Source of the DNA: Bacteroidales bacterium UBA3843 | GTDB taxonomy: Bacteria > Bacteroidota > Bacteroidia > Bacteroidales > Paludibacteraceae | Length of the DNA stretch: 64,000 bases | Direction of reading: 5' to 3' | NCBI GenBank assembly: GCA_002392745.1 | Contig: DGHR01000005.1 | Span: forward strand, 57,162 to 121,161 | In this document: positions 24,414 to 34,420 of the stretch, one piece after another | How positions within the stretch are numbered: position 1 is the first letter of the stretch | Layout of the letters: the number at the start of each line of letters is the position of its first letter | Position numbers and translations under genes: made by a program | The notes under the pieces: model-generated | Told to the model about the DNA's origin: nothing | Database searches by the model: none | Seen by the model: the letters and a program-made list of their open reading frames with translations, nothing else

Positions 24414-26358
24414 AAAATTAAGAGACCTACTGCGCTCGGATATATTCTCGCATATCCCAGACGTACACTACATGCCAAGATGGGGTGTGCTGCTATTGGA
24501 CATGCTGCTATGCGCAATCGCCTTTTTACTGGCCTTGCTGATAGGTCGAGGTATATTCGACTACAAGGACATAGAGGAGTTACAGATGCCTCTGTGGATG
24601 CAATTTCTGTCCGTAATGGGCGTACAACTGCTTGCATTCTGGGTATTCCATACCTATTCGGGCATATTGCGTTACTCCACATTCATCGACACCCTCAAAG
24701 TACTGTTTGCCAACGCGAGTACAGGGCTTATCCTAGTAATTATCAACCTAATTACACAAGCCTACACCGGTCATCATCCAATCCTGAACACTATACTGCT
24801 CACCTATGTGCCTCTGGCATTCGTACTGCTATTCTGTCTGCGCGTCGGTGTGAAAACAATCAGCGAGACGCTTTTACAGAGCCAAGCCTCGCCCCGGGTG
24901 ATGATATACGGAACCAAATCCGCCGGTCTGGCCATAGCCAAGATGCTACGTTCAGCGGGAAACGCCCCTTACCACCCTGTGGGTTTCATTTGTGATGCAG
25001 GCCAACGGTCAGGCTATGAACTGGCGGGATTGCGTGTACGTCCGTTGAACGAACGCCTGTTTGACTGGATGCGTGCACACGGCGTACAGCACGTTATAAT
25101 ATCGCCTATCAAAATGAGCGAAATCAACCCTGCAAAAGACTTACAGATCTTCATTGACCATAACATCCGCATTCTGACGACTCCCTACTTTACCCAATTG
25201 GACAGCGCAGACGATATAGACGCCCAGCGCATCGGACGTATCGACTCTATCCGCATAGAAGACCTGCTGGAACGCCCAAAGATAGAAATCAACACCGAGA
25301 ATGTACGGCAAATCATCCACGACAAAGTGGTATTAGTAAGCGGTGCAGCAGGCAGTATCGGCAGCGAGTTGGTGAATCAACTTCAGCAGTTTGCTCCCCA
25401 AGTAACCATTCTCCTGGAGATGGCGGAATCCCCCCTGCACGACCTGACATTAGACCTGCAGAACCGTTACCCGAAAGCCCGTTTCATACCAGTAATCGCT
25501 GATATACGAAACCGTGAGCGTGTTGAACAGATCTTCAGCAAGATGCGTCCGGATGTTGTCTATCATGCAGCTGCCTACAAACACGTTCCACTGATGGAAA
25601 ATTACCCGAACGAAGCAGTACAAGCCAATGTAGCAGGCACCAAGAACATGGCAGACATGGCCGTCAAATACCACGTAGAACGGTTCGTCATGATATCCAC
25701 AGACAAAGCCGTGAACCCCACCAATATCATGGGAGCCAGCAAGCGCATCGCGGAGATATACGTGCAGTCGCTATTCAAAAAACTAATCAAAGAGAACCTG
25801 AATTGTACCAAATTCATCACAACCCGATTTGGCAATGTGTTGGGCAGCAACGGTTCCGTGATACCATATTTCCAGAAACAGATTGCCGCCGGCGGTCCCG
25901 TCACCGTTACCCATCCAGACATCATCCGCTATTTCATGACCATACCAGAGGCATGCTGTCTGGTCATGGAAGCAAGCACGTTAGGGAAAGGCGGAGAGAT
26001 ATTTATTTTCGACATGGGACAACCTGTCAAGATTCTGGACTTGGCCCGAAATATGATTCGTCTGGCCGGCTACACCCCCGAAGTAGATATCCCCATCGTA
26101 TTTACAGGACTCCGCCCAGGAGAGAAACTATACGAAGAGCTGCTCAACCAAAAAGAGACGACCCTCCCTACCACGAACGACAAAATCATGATTGCCCGCG
26201 TTCGGGAATTCGATTTCGAACAAGTAAGCCAACAAGTAGACCTATTGATAGCCACCAGCCGCCAGAACAAACCGTTTACCACCGTCAAACAAATGAAAGA
26301 ACTGGTGCCTGAATACATCAGCAACAATTCCATATACGAACAATTAGACATACAATGA
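24403..26358 (+). CDS. Membrane-bound nucleotide-sugar 4,6-dehydratase (CapD/WbpM type)
   Basis: This enzyme makes a UDP-4-keto-6-deoxy sugar, an early step toward sugars such as QuiNAc or FucNAc for capsule or O-antigen. The 651-residue product has four N-terminal membrane segments, a first Rossmann-like domain (MIYGTKSAGLAIAKML) and a second with GAAGSIGS at 314-321 and HAAAYKHVPLME. The catalytic region STDKAVNPTNIMGASKR (residues 432-448) has Met443 and Lys447 in place of the usual Tyr-x3-Lys, as in WbpM. The ATG at 24403 overlaps uvrA by 11 bp; longer readings lie in uvrA. It is paired by a 4-bp overlap with a WecA-type transferase, which would use such a sugar or a related one. Confidence 0.92.
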   Translation: MKNEKLRDLLRSDIFSHIPDVHYMPRWGVLLLDMLLCAIAFLLALLIGRGIFDYKDIEELQMPLWMQFLSVMGVQLLAFWVFHTYSGILRYSTFIDTLKVLFANASTGLILVIINLITQAYTGHHPILNTILLTYVPLAFVLLFCLRVGVKTISETLLQSQASPRVMIYGTKSAGLAIAKMLRSAGNAPYHPVGFICDAGQRSGYELAGLRVRPLNERLFDWMRAHGVQHVIISPIKMSEINPAKDLQIFIDHNIRILTTPYFTQLDSADDIDAQRIGRIDSIRIEDLLERPKIEINTENVRQIIHDKVVLVSGAAGSIGSELVNQLQQFAPQVTILLEMAESPLHDLTLDLQNRYPKARFIPVIADIRNRERVEQIFSKMRPDVVYHAAAYKHVPLMENYPNEAVQANVAGTKNMADMAVKYHVERFVMISTDKAVNPTNIMGASKRIAEIYVQSLFKKLIKENLNCTKFITTRFGNVLGSNGSVIPYFQKQIAAGGPVTVTHPDIIRYFMTIPEACCLVMEASTLGKGGEIFIFDMGQPVKILDLARNMIRLAGYTPEVDIPIVFTGLRPGEKLYEELLNQKETTLPTTNDKIMIARVREFDFEQVSQQVDLLIATSRQNKPFTTVKQMKELVPEYISNNSIYEQLDIQ

Positions 26359-27437
26359 TATCATCTTTTTTTCTACATCACACCTACCTAATCGGTCTCA
26401 TCAGTTTTATAATCGGACTGGTCGGAATGCCGGTAGTAGTCCGCATCGCCAAAGCGAAAGGATTTGTGGTCCGTCCCAACAAACGCATGAGCCACACCGG
26501 CGAAGTACCGAATATCGGAGGTCTGAACATATGCTTCAGTTTTATACTGACCTACATGCTATTCGAGTTTGACCAGATGAGTCAGAACCAGTTCTTCCTC
26601 ATCGGTCTATTCACTATTATGGTCATCGGTTTTATTGATGATGTGTTAGTACTTTCCCCCATTGCCAAACTGGAGGGAGAGACACTGGCCGCTATCGCCT
26701 TAATCGGATTTGCGGACATCCGTCTCACGCATCTGCACGGATTATTCGGCATCACAGAGATAGGAATTATCCCCAGTTACCTGATTTCCCTGTTTGTTCT
26801 CATCGCCATCATCAATGCAATAAACCTGATAGACGGAATAGACGGTCTGGCAAGCGGGTTAGGAATCATCTACTGCCTGTTCTTTGCCGTCTATTTCGGA
26901 TTAGCCGGCGAAAGCAGTTGGTCCATACTGGCCATTTGCATGATAGGCGCATTGGCAGTATTTTTCATTTACAACGTGTTCGGCAACCGCGAGAAGATAT
27001 TCATGGGCGACAGCGGAAGTCTGCTATTAGGCTATCTGATAACAGCATTTGTATTCCATTTCTGCGAACTGAATGCGTATCACATGGTGCCTGAAACGTT
27101 GCAAATGAATGCAGCCCCCGCAGTAGCCATTTGCGTATTGACCATTCCTATTTTTGACACCATCCGCGTGAGTCTGACCCGTATCAAGCAACACCGTTCA
27201 CCATTTCAGCCGGACAAGAACCACATACACCATCTGCTGCTACGCACGGGTCTAAATCATATCCAGACCACATGTGTACTACTGAGCATCAGCCTGTTAT
27301 TTATCGGTCTGGCCATTTTAGGAAGGAACTGGAACATGTGGTTATTACTGACTGCCGATTTTGCCGTTGCCACCTGTTTCACAATGATACTATGGCATAT
27401 TATCAACCGTCAAACCGTCGCACATGATAAGCATTGA
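26355..27437 (+). CDS. Undecaprenyl-phosphate sugar-1-phosphate transferase (WecA/MraY family)
   Basis: An inner-membrane enzyme that loads the first sugar phosphate, often GlcNAc-1-P, onto undecaprenyl phosphate to start a lipid-linked glycan. The 360-residue product is strongly hydrophobic with about ten membrane segments. Motifs: NIGGL, FIDDVLVLSP (Asp pair), NLIDGIDGLASG, FMGDSGSLLLGY and DKNHIHHLLL, matching the cytoplasmic active-site loops of the WecA branch. It overlaps the dehydratase gene by ATGA and the next gene by 14 bp. The sugar it transfers cannot be told from sequence. Confidence 0.92.
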   Translation: MISSFFLHHTYLIGLISFIIGLVGMPVVVRIAKAKGFVVRPNKRMSHTGEVPNIGGLNICFSFILTYMLFEFDQMSQNQFFLIGLFTIMVIGFIDDVLVLSPIAKLEGETLAAIALIGFADIRLTHLHGLFGITEIGIIPSYLISLFVLIAIINAINLIDGIDGLASGLGIIYCLFFAVYFGLAGESSWSILAICMIGALAVFFIYNVFGNREKIFMGDSGSLLLGYLITAFVFHFCELNAYHMVPETLQMNAAPAVAICVLTIPIFDTIRVSLTRIKQHRSPFQPDKNHIHHLLLRTGLNHIQTTCVLLSISLLFIGLAILGRNWNMWLLLTADFAVATCFTMILWHIINRQTVAHDKH

Positions 27438-29271
27438 GCACCTGAGCATGGAGTTTTCGTCCCGCCCCGTACTGGACGATATCACTTTCCTCATCAACCG
27501 CAAGGAACGCGTTGCGTTGGTGGGTAAGAACGGTGCGGGCAAGAGCACGCTTCTCCGTCTGATAGCCGGCGAATACCAGCCAACGGAAGGGCGCATCAGC
27601 CGAGAAGCGGAGATGACGATAGGCTATCTGCCCCAAGTAATGCTCCATCAAGACGGGAAAACGCTACGCGACGAGGTGATGAGTATCTATCATGGCACAG
27701 ACGAGAGCGAACAGGCACGTTTTGTAGCCGAGATGGACCGGACTATTATCGGTTTAGGATTCGAGCGCAAGGATTTCGAGCGACCATGCAGTGAGTTTTC
27801 CGGCGGATGGCGCATGCGTATCGAGTTGGCAAAAATACTATTACGCCATCCAGATTTACTGCTCCTGGACGAGCCGACCAACCATCTGGACATTGAATCC
27901 ATCCAATGGCTGGAAGATTTTCTGAAGAGCAGTCCGAGCGCCGTGCTACTGGTAAGTCACGACCGCGCGTTCATTGACAATGTATGCAACCGCACGATAG
28001 AAATCACCCTCGGACGGATATATGACTACAACGTCAATTACAGCCGTTATGTGGAACTACGCAAGGAGCGTCATGAGCAACAAGTGCGGGCCTACCAAAA
28101 CCAGCAAAAAATGATTCAGGACACGGAGGAGTTTATCGAGCGTTTCCGCTATAAAGCCACCAAAGCCGTTCAAGTACAAAGCCGCATCAAGCAATTGGAG
28201 AAATTGGAGCGTCTTGAAGTGGATTTGGAAGACACGAGCCGTCTGAATCTGCGTTTCCCGCCGGCTCCGCGAAGCGGTGATTTTCCGCTTATCATAGAGG
28301 ACTTGCGCAAAGATTTCGGTTCCCATAACGTGTTTCACGATGTGACATTTACCATCCGCCGCGGAGAGAAAGTAGCCTTCGTAGGAAAGAACGGCGAAGG
28401 CAAAACCACGTTGGTCAAATGTATTATGGGCCAATTAGACTACTTAGGAACACTAAAGGTGGGCCACAATGTAAAGATTGGATATTTTGCCCAGAACCAA
28501 GCGGCTCTACTAGATGAAAACCTCACAGTATTCGATACCATCGATTACGTTGCCGTGGGAGATATCCGCACCAAGATACGCGATATATTGGGCGCTTTCA
28601 TGTTCGGCGGCGAAGCGAGCGAGAAAAAAGTGAAAGTACTATCCGGCGGCGAGAGGAGCCGGCTAGCAATGATCCGATTACTGTTGGAACCATGCAACCT
28701 GCTGATACTGGACGAGCCGACCAACCATCTGGATATGCAATCAAAGGATGTGCTGAAGGCGGCTCTAAAGGATTTTGACGGGACAGTGATATGCGTAAGC
28801 CATGATCGTGATTTCTTAGACGGGCTGGTCAGTAAAGTCTATGAGTTCGGAGGCGGCACCGTGAAAGAACACCTCGGAGGCATATATGATTTCCTACAAA
28901 AGAAAAAGCTAACGGACTTAGGAGAGCTAAATCGCAAATCTGCGCTCAAAACAGAATCCATTCCATCAGCCAAAACCGACAGAAGCCGGACCTGCGACAG
29001 TCAAGACCCGCGCGAGACAAGCGTGGAACCGACATCCGCAAAACTGGACTACGCCGCCCAGAAAGCCGCAGCAGCAGAGAAGAGAAAGAAAGAAAAACAA
29101 ATCGCTGAAACGGAAGCAGCCATCGCTGCACTGGAAACTCAGCAAGCAGAGATAGAACAACTGCTATCCCAGCCCGAAAACCAGACCCAAGAGAATTTTC
29201 AAAAATACGAATCTGTCAAACACCGGATTGAGCAGAAAATGTATGAATGGGAGATATTAAGCGAAGAGTAA
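27424..29271 (+). CDS. ABC-F family ATPase
   Basis: A cytoplasmic twin-ATPase without membrane domains; family members act on the ribosome to relieve stalling or protect from antibiotics. The 615-residue product has GKNGAGKST, SGGWRMR and DEPTNHLD in the first module, GKNGEGKTT, SGGERSR and DEPTNHLD in the second, the arginine- and lysine-rich linker between them, and a C-terminal charged coiled coil (AAQKAAAAEKRKKEKQIAE). It resembles the Uup/YdiF-like group. It overlaps the WecA-type gene by 14 bp and lies 4 bp before the deacetylase-like gene, so it is co-transcribed with glycan genes although the link in function is not obvious. Confidence 0.92.
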   Translation: MISIEHLSMEFSSRPVLDDITFLINRKERVALVGKNGAGKSTLLRLIAGEYQPTEGRISREAEMTIGYLPQVMLHQDGKTLRDEVMSIYHGTDESEQARFVAEMDRTIIGLGFERKDFERPCSEFSGGWRMRIELAKILLRHPDLLLLDEPTNHLDIESIQWLEDFLKSSPSAVLLVSHDRAFIDNVCNRTIEITLGRIYDYNVNYSRYVELRKERHEQQVRAYQNQQKMIQDTEEFIERFRYKATKAVQVQSRIKQLEKLERLEVDLEDTSRLNLRFPPAPRSGDFPLIIEDLRKDFGSHNVFHDVTFTIRRGEKVAFVGKNGEGKTTLVKCIMGQLDYLGTLKVGHNVKIGYFAQNQAALLDENLTVFDTIDYVAVGDIRTKIRDILGAFMFGGEASEKKVKVLSGGERSRLAMIRLLLEPCNLLILDEPTNHLDMQSKDVLKAALKDFDGTVICVSHDRDFLDGLVSKVYEFGGGTVKEHLGGIYDFLQKKKLTDLGELNRKSALKTESIPSAKTDRSRTCDSQDPRETSVEPTSAKLDYAAQKAAAAEKRKKEKQIAETEAAIAALETQQAEIEQLLSQPENQTQENFQKYESVKHRIEQKMYEWEILSEE

Positions 29272-29275
29272 TACT

Positions 29276-30418
29276 ATGAAAGAGATTATTGATTACCTGA
29301 TTACATGGCTTTGCTATGGCGACACAGAAGCAGCCAAGCGCGTAGCGTACACCGACGACGAGAAAGCGTTGGAGACATACGATGTGATTATTGTACCGAA
29401 TGGCCATCTGGGCAAAGACTTGGTTCTTCCTGATTTGAAGAAACCCGTGGTGGAACAACCTCAAAAGGACAAGTCCATTATCCGCACCGACATCCTATAT
29501 ACGGCCTTTTTCTTCACGTCTCGCGCAGAGGAGTTGCTGAACCCGAAACGCGACGAGCATGGACGTTTTGCAGCACGTTTTTCAATGCTGTCGGAAAAGA
29601 GCCGACTACAGATTCCACGGCTAGACGAGTATGCACGGCTTCTGCTCAAGCAGTTGAACCTGCCCCTCCCGGAAAGCGGATTCAAACATATATACCTTAC
29701 GCACGACATCGATTCCATTTCTCGCTACCGGCATTTTCGCGGCATCCTCGGAGGACTCATACGCGGCGAATGGAAAACTGTATTGGCTGCCTTGCGAGAC
29801 ATACACGAAGACCCTATATACACGTTCCCCTGGATATTAGAACAGGATGCCAAAGTACCAAATGCAGAGCCAATCTATTTCGTCAAACGCACGGAAGGAA
29901 AGGGATATGACTACCCGCAATATTGCTTGTGGGGACGCGATTACAAGAGGCTCAAACATATGTTGCGGCATAATAATGTCTATTTAGGCGTACATGGCAG
30001 TTACTATGGCTCTATTCCTAAGATTCAGTATAGCAAGATGTATCGCGCGCACTACCTACGCTGCGATATAGACCAGATGCAACGATTGGCAGATGCGGGT
30101 TATACCGATGATTTCACAATGGGCTTTGCCGACCAGTCCGGTTTCCGTCTCCAAACGTCTCGTGCGGTGCGATGGATTAATCCGAAGACCATGCAACTGA
30201 CGCCTCTAACCCTGCATCCGTTGCTGGTCATGGATAACACGCTAAGCCAGCCCAATTATATGAACCTGACTGAAGACGAGGCCTATTTCCTTTGCGAACG
30301 GCTTATTGAAAAAGTACGGCTGCACCACGGTGACCTATGTCTCTTGTGGCATAACAACAATATCAACGATAGTACATATCATCGCTCGTTGTATGAAAAG
30401 GTTATTGATTGTATCTGA
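29276..30418 (+). CDS. Polysaccharide deacetylase-like protein
   Basis: The 380-residue product matches the Bacteroidota type in which an N-terminal domain of unknown function precedes a NodB-like barrel. Visible motifs: THDIDS (metal-binding Asp/His type), GVHGSYYGS, GFADQSGFRLQTSRAV, and LLWHNNN near the end. No signal peptide is present, so it may act in the cytoplasm on a glycan precursor. Neighbours are an ABC-F ATPase upstream and a GT4 gene that overlaps its end by 26 bp. Activity is inferred; the canonical NodB metal triad is not fully clear by eye. Confidence 0.72.
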   Translation: MKEIIDYLITWLCYGDTEAAKRVAYTDDEKALETYDVIIVPNGHLGKDLVLPDLKKPVVEQPQKDKSIIRTDILYTAFFFTSRAEELLNPKRDEHGRFAARFSMLSEKSRLQIPRLDEYARLLLKQLNLPLPESGFKHIYLTHDIDSISRYRHFRGILGGLIRGEWKTVLAALRDIHEDPIYTFPWILEQDAKVPNAEPIYFVKRTEGKGYDYPQYCLWGRDYKRLKHMLRHNNVYLGVHGSYYGSIPKIQYSKMYRAHYLRCDIDQMQRLADAGYTDDFTMGFADQSGFRLQTSRAVRWINPKTMQLTPLTLHPLLVMDNTLSQPNYMNLTEDEAYFLCERLIEKVRLHHGDLCLLWHNNNINDSTYHRSLYEKVIDCI

Positions 30419-31499
30419 TCCTCCTGCAGCTCCGGGTTATCTCCCGCGTGTGCGTTTTCTGTGCGACTACCTCGTACGGAAGGGATTTGACGTCACTCTC
30501 TTGACCGAAGAATACCAACCTCTCTCTTTTGTCCACTCCTACCCCATCAAAACCATCCGCATGTATAGCGGAGGAACGGTAGACTGGTTTTGCAAAACCG
30601 TTTGGACACTCCTCTCCGATTGGCACAACCGCGTTTTTGCTAATCATTTCTTACAACAAAGCGGTCATACAACGCAAGCGGCCTATGACCTCGTCATCTG
30701 CTCTGCCTTCTCGGACTTCCCGTTAGGCGCTGCGTTACGAATAGCCCAAGCATTTAATGTACCGCTTATCTGCGACATCCGCGATTTAGACGAACAAGTG
30801 GATAACTCCCGCTACCAATACCGACACCGGCAGAAATGGCTCATGCCTTTCCGCCGGCTATACCGAGCGATTCATATCCGTCGGAGAAATAAGGTATTGC
30901 GCGCTGCAGATTCCATCACAACGGTATCACCGTGGCACGCAGACTTCATCCGACAATTCAATCCCAATGTACACGTGCTATACAATGGCTTTGATGCAGC
31001 CCAATTCTATCCTGAGAACATACCGGTAGAGCGGTTCACTATTACGTATATCGGCAGTCTTTTCGAATGGCAGCAACCGGCTTTGAAAATCGTGAAGCAA
31101 GCTATCCGTGAATTGAATAATCCGGACATCCATCTTGAGATTCATACGCCGCATAGCAATCCCATTCCGCACGACCAATTAGGAGATGCCATCCGCCGCA
31201 GCAGTATTATGCTGGTGCTCACTGCGCCCAATACGCATGGTATGCTGACTACTAAATTCTACGAAGCCTTAGGATGCGCCAAGCCCATTCTATGCGTGCC
31301 GTCGGATTATGGTTCGCTGGCAGAACTCATACAATATACGAATGCAGGTTTGGCAGGAACAGATGTTACGGAAGTAATGAATTTCATCCTTGACAAATAC
31401 CACGAATGGCAAAAAAACGGTTTTACCCGTCAAGCGGTAAAAAACGCCAAAATCTTTACACGCCAATTTCAATCTGAGCAAATAGAGAAACTACTATGA
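30393..31499 (+). CDS. Glycosyltransferase family 4 (GT-B fold)
   Basis: A 368-residue cytoplasmic sugar transferase for surface glycan assembly. Motifs: DPPAAPGYLPR near the N-terminus, CDIRDLDEQ, ITTVSPWHADFI, VLYNGFDAAQFYP, TYIGSLFEWQQP and TKFYEALGCAKPIL, the last being the nucleotide-sugar site with the family Glu. The ATG at 30393 starts inside the preceding gene; earlier starts would lengthen that overlap. It overlaps the next gene by 4 bp. Donor and acceptor are unknown. Confidence 0.88.
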   Translation: MKRLLIVSDPPAAPGYLPRVRFLCDYLVRKGFDVTLLTEEYQPLSFVHSYPIKTIRMYSGGTVDWFCKTVWTLLSDWHNRVFANHFLQQSGHTTQAAYDLVICSAFSDFPLGAALRIAQAFNVPLICDIRDLDEQVDNSRYQYRHRQKWLMPFRRLYRAIHIRRRNKVLRAADSITTVSPWHADFIRQFNPNVHVLYNGFDAAQFYPENIPVERFTITYIGSLFEWQQPALKIVKQAIRELNNPDIHLEIHTPHSNPIPHDQLGDAIRRSSIMLVLTAPNTHGMLTTKFYEALGCAKPILCVPSDYGSLAELIQYTNAGLAGTDVTEVMNFILDKYHEWQKNGFTRQAVKNAKIFTRQFQSEQIEKLL

Positions 31500-34420
31500 T
31501 AAGTATTATTGTACCCATCTTCAATGCCGCCGAGTACTTGACGGACTGCGTGGACTCCATTCTCGGGCAGACCACTGCCGAACCGCTGCAAATCATTCTG
31601 GTTGATGACAGCAGCACGGACAACAGTCTTGTCATTGCAAAATCATATGCCAAAAAGCATGCAGAGGATCCGAGAAGACAAGTTCTTTTACTCACTCAAC
31701 CGCACTCCGGTCAGTCTATTGCGCGCAACCTCGGGTTGCAGTATGCAGAAGGAGAGTACATCGCTTTTGTGGACTCGGATGACCGCATTGCGCCGGATTG
31801 GTGTGACCGCCATTTGAGTGCTATCAAGGGTGTGGACTATGTCCAAAGCGGCTATAGACGGACATCTGATGCCCTTACTGAATCCGGCTGGCACGTCGGC
31901 ATAAGACGGCTTCCGAAGCACCAATATAACTACACCTCGCCGTGTATGCGACTCTATAGAAGAAGTGCCTTGAGAGGTCTGCAGTTTGAGGGAGGTGTGA
32001 TTTATGAAGATGTCATTTTCTCCACAGAGTTATGGCTTTCAGGCGCTACTTGCCGACGTATTGATTACGCCGGATATCTATATACCAAGAATCCAGCGAG
32101 CACAACCTCAGTTCCCCACCCCGACGCACAAAAACGTGTTCTTGATGAATTGCGGAATAGGATTCCGATGGCATCATGGAAGGGGAAATTGATTCTTTGG
32201 TACACTATTTTCAGACTCAAAATACACTTTATTATGGAAGTAAGAAAACAAATGGACCCTGATTTTGCGACGCATAAACGGACAGCGATGTTGTTGTTAC
32301 TAACCGCTTGCTGCATGGCGCCCTTCATGGCCTCGGCTGCAACATATTTTGCCTCACCAGAGGGTAACGGAGACGGCAGTTCGTATCTGACGCCGACCAC
32401 ATTCAGCGACGGCGTTTCCAAACTGAGCCAGCCAGGGGATACCCTGTACCTATTGGAGGGAACCTATTATTTTACAGACAAATTCAGCATCAACAAGCAG
32501 GGCTCCAAGTCAAAAAACATTGTTATCTCGGGTTATCCCGGTGAGAAAGTCACGCTTGATTTCCACAAAGTGGCTTACGGCACGCGCGGCATCACAGTGC
32601 ATGCCAACTCGCTGTATGTGCATATCAAAGACCTGGCAATCGCCTGGTCCGGAAAGAACAACCTGTACAATGAAGGCAGTTTCTGTCTCTTTGAGAATCT
32701 GGATATCTATGGTTCGGCAGACACAGGATGCCAGATGAAGAAAGGCGGGAACAACATCATCAAGAATGTGGACAGCCATGACAATTTCGACTACGAGACG
32801 ATGAAAGTCACTACCGCCAATTTCGGAGGAAATGCAGACGGTTTTGCCGACAAGCAGTTCACCGGCGCAGGGAACCACTATATCGGTTGCCGCGCATGGG
32901 GAAACAGCGACGACGGATGGGATTTCTTCCAGCGTGTGAGCACCTCCAACACCATCATAGAAAACTGCATATGCTACCAAAACGGCCCAGCCTATTATGA
33001 CATGTCCAAGAACCCGCGTGCCACCGGTGTGGACAAAGCATGGTTTGATAGCAAAGCAGGCACGCAGATGATTGACCGTTACGGCAATACTATTACCATC
33101 AGTCTGGAGAAATATCCCTGCCAAGGAAATGGCAACGGCTTCAAGATGGGCGGCGAAGGGACCAACCATAAGATACTGATTCACCACTGTCTAGCAGTAG
33201 CCAACAACGCCCGCGGATTTGACCAAAACAACAACGGCGGAACGATGTGGGTTTACAACAACAGTGCATACACCAACAATGTCAATTTCGGATTCACAAC
33301 CGCATATGGCACCAACAGCCTACAGAACAACGTCAGTCTCAACGGTAAAAACGCAGATGACCCAAAATCGAAGACCGTTGCTGCCAATGACCATAACACA
33401 TGGAACAGCGGTTTCAATTGCAGTGCGTCCGACTTCTTGTCTCTGGACACGACGCAGATACTGGCACCTCGCGCAACAGACGGAAGCTTAGCGGAAGGCA
33501 CGTTCATGCGGCTGGCAGAAGGCAGCAAACTGATTGATGCGGGAACAGATATCAACCTCGGCTATAACGGGTCGGCGCCTGATTTGGGTTGCTATGAGAC
33601 AGCCGGCGAACATCATGAGCCCATCCCCGATGACACCATCCCCGAAGTGCAACCAGAAGGCAGTCATGCGGTGGCCTTTGTAACCACCCCCCAATGCGCC
33701 GAAGACAAAGCATTGCTGAGTTATCTGCGGAAAAACGACTCGTTGTGGATTGTCGAAACCGACGCCAACGACAATAGCGTTGATTACAGCCAATACGAAG
33801 TTGTCGTTTTGGGCAGTAAACCCAACAGCGGCGCTATAGGTTTTGCTCCTTTGAAGGGTTATAACAAACCGATGGTGCTACTCAAACCGTTCCTGCTCAA
33901 AGCCGGTGTGTGGGGCTGGGGAACTGCAGTTAACACTCAAGACCTCAGTGTCATAGTGAACAACAGCGCACACCCGCTCTTCGAGGGAGTGAGCATCACC
34001 GATGGTGAATTGCAACTCTTCAGCCAATGTAACACTAACGCCGTGACCGCCATCTCAACATGGACCGCCACCGAAGGGGTGGAGACGCTCGCTTCGCCCG
34101 TAACACAAACGTCCAGCTCATCCATTGCCATTCTGCCCGCCGGCACCGACTGTAACGGAACCGTCTTACCGCAGCGGATGGTTATGATTGGTGTAAGCGA
34201 ATACTCCACCACCTATCTGACTAATGACGGCAAGCGGCTCATCGAGAATGCCATATGCTACCAGCTCGGAATAGAGAACACCCACTCCCAACAGGGACAA
34301 GCGATAGAACATACAAAACCGTCAAACAACACATCCAAAAAATTCATTCACCATGGCCAACTGTTTATTCAATCGGGCGATTACCTCTACGATGGTATGG
34401 GTCGCCGTATTGACCGTTAG
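31496..34420 (+). CDS. GT2 glycosyltransferase fused in frame to a secreted PL9-like beta-helix protein
   Basis: Residues 1 to about 245 form a complete-looking GT2 domain (SIIVPIFNAAEYL, LVDDSSTDNS, FVDSDDRIAPDW, YEDVIFSTELW). Residues about 258-281 are a typical signal peptide (KRTAMLLLLTACCMAPFMASA). Residues about 283-700 are a right-handed beta-helix with PL9-type pectate-lyase motifs (GNADGFADKQ, GCRAWGNSDDGWDFF). A further domain (about 720-900) resembles a glutamine-amidotransferase-like fold, and the end (QLFIQSGDYLYDGMGRRI) resembles a sorting-type C-terminus. There is no stop codon between the halves. Either the beta-helix is translated from an internal ATG (32234, 32252 or 32288) or the product is a true fusion crossing the membrane. 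Probably two proteins merged by loss of a stop. Confidence 0.8.
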   Translation: MISIIVPIFNAAEYLTDCVDSILGQTTAEPLQIILVDDSSTDNSLVIAKSYAKKHAEDPRRQVLLLTQPHSGQSIARNLGLQYAEGEYIAFVDSDDRIAPDWCDRHLSAIKGVDYVQSGYRRTSDALTESGWHVGIRRLPKHQYNYTSPCMRLYRRSALRGLQFEGGVIYEDVIFSTELWLSGATCRRIDYAGYLYTKNPASTTSVPHPDAQKRVLDELRNRIPMASWKGKLILWYTIFRLKIHFIMEVRKQMDPDFATHKRTAMLLLLTACCMAPFMASAATYFASPEGNGDGSSYLTPTTFSDGVSKLSQPGDTLYLLEGTYYFTDKFSINKQGSKSKNIVISGYPGEKVTLDFHKVAYGTRGITVHANSLYVHIKDLAIAWSGKNNLYNEGSFCLFENLDIYGSADTGCQMKKGGNNIIKNVDSHDNFDYETMKVTTANFGGNADGFADKQFTGAGNHYIGCRAWGNSDDGWDFFQRVSTSNTIIENCICYQNGPAYYDMSKNPRATGVDKAWFDSKAGTQMIDRYGNTITISLEKYPCQGNGNGFKMGGEGTNHKILIHHCLAVANNARGFDQNNNGGTMWVYNNSAYTNNVNFGFTTAYGTNSLQNNVSLNGKNADDPKSKTVAANDHNTWNSGFNCSASDFLSLDTTQILAPRATDGSLAEGTFMRLAEGSKLIDAGTDINLGYNGSAPDLGCYETAGEHHEPIPDDTIPEVQPEGSHAVAFVTTPQCAEDKALLSYLRKNDSLWIVETDANDNSVDYSQYEVVVLGSKPNSGAIGFAPLKGYNKPMVLLKPFLLKAGVWGWGTAVNTQDLSVIVNNSAHPLFEGVSITDGELQLFSQCNTNAVTAISTWTATEGVETLASPVTQTSSSSIAILPAGTDCNGTVLPQRMVMIGVSEYSTTYLTNDGKRLIENAICYQLGIENTHSQQGQAIEHTKPSNNTSKKFIHHGQLFIQSGDYLYDGMGRRIDR

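Noticed and set aside
24403..24420. Heptamer pair ATGAAAA at the uvrA-dehydratase junction
   Set aside because: Only two A-rich units, within what is expected by chance at a start codon followed by Lys codons.
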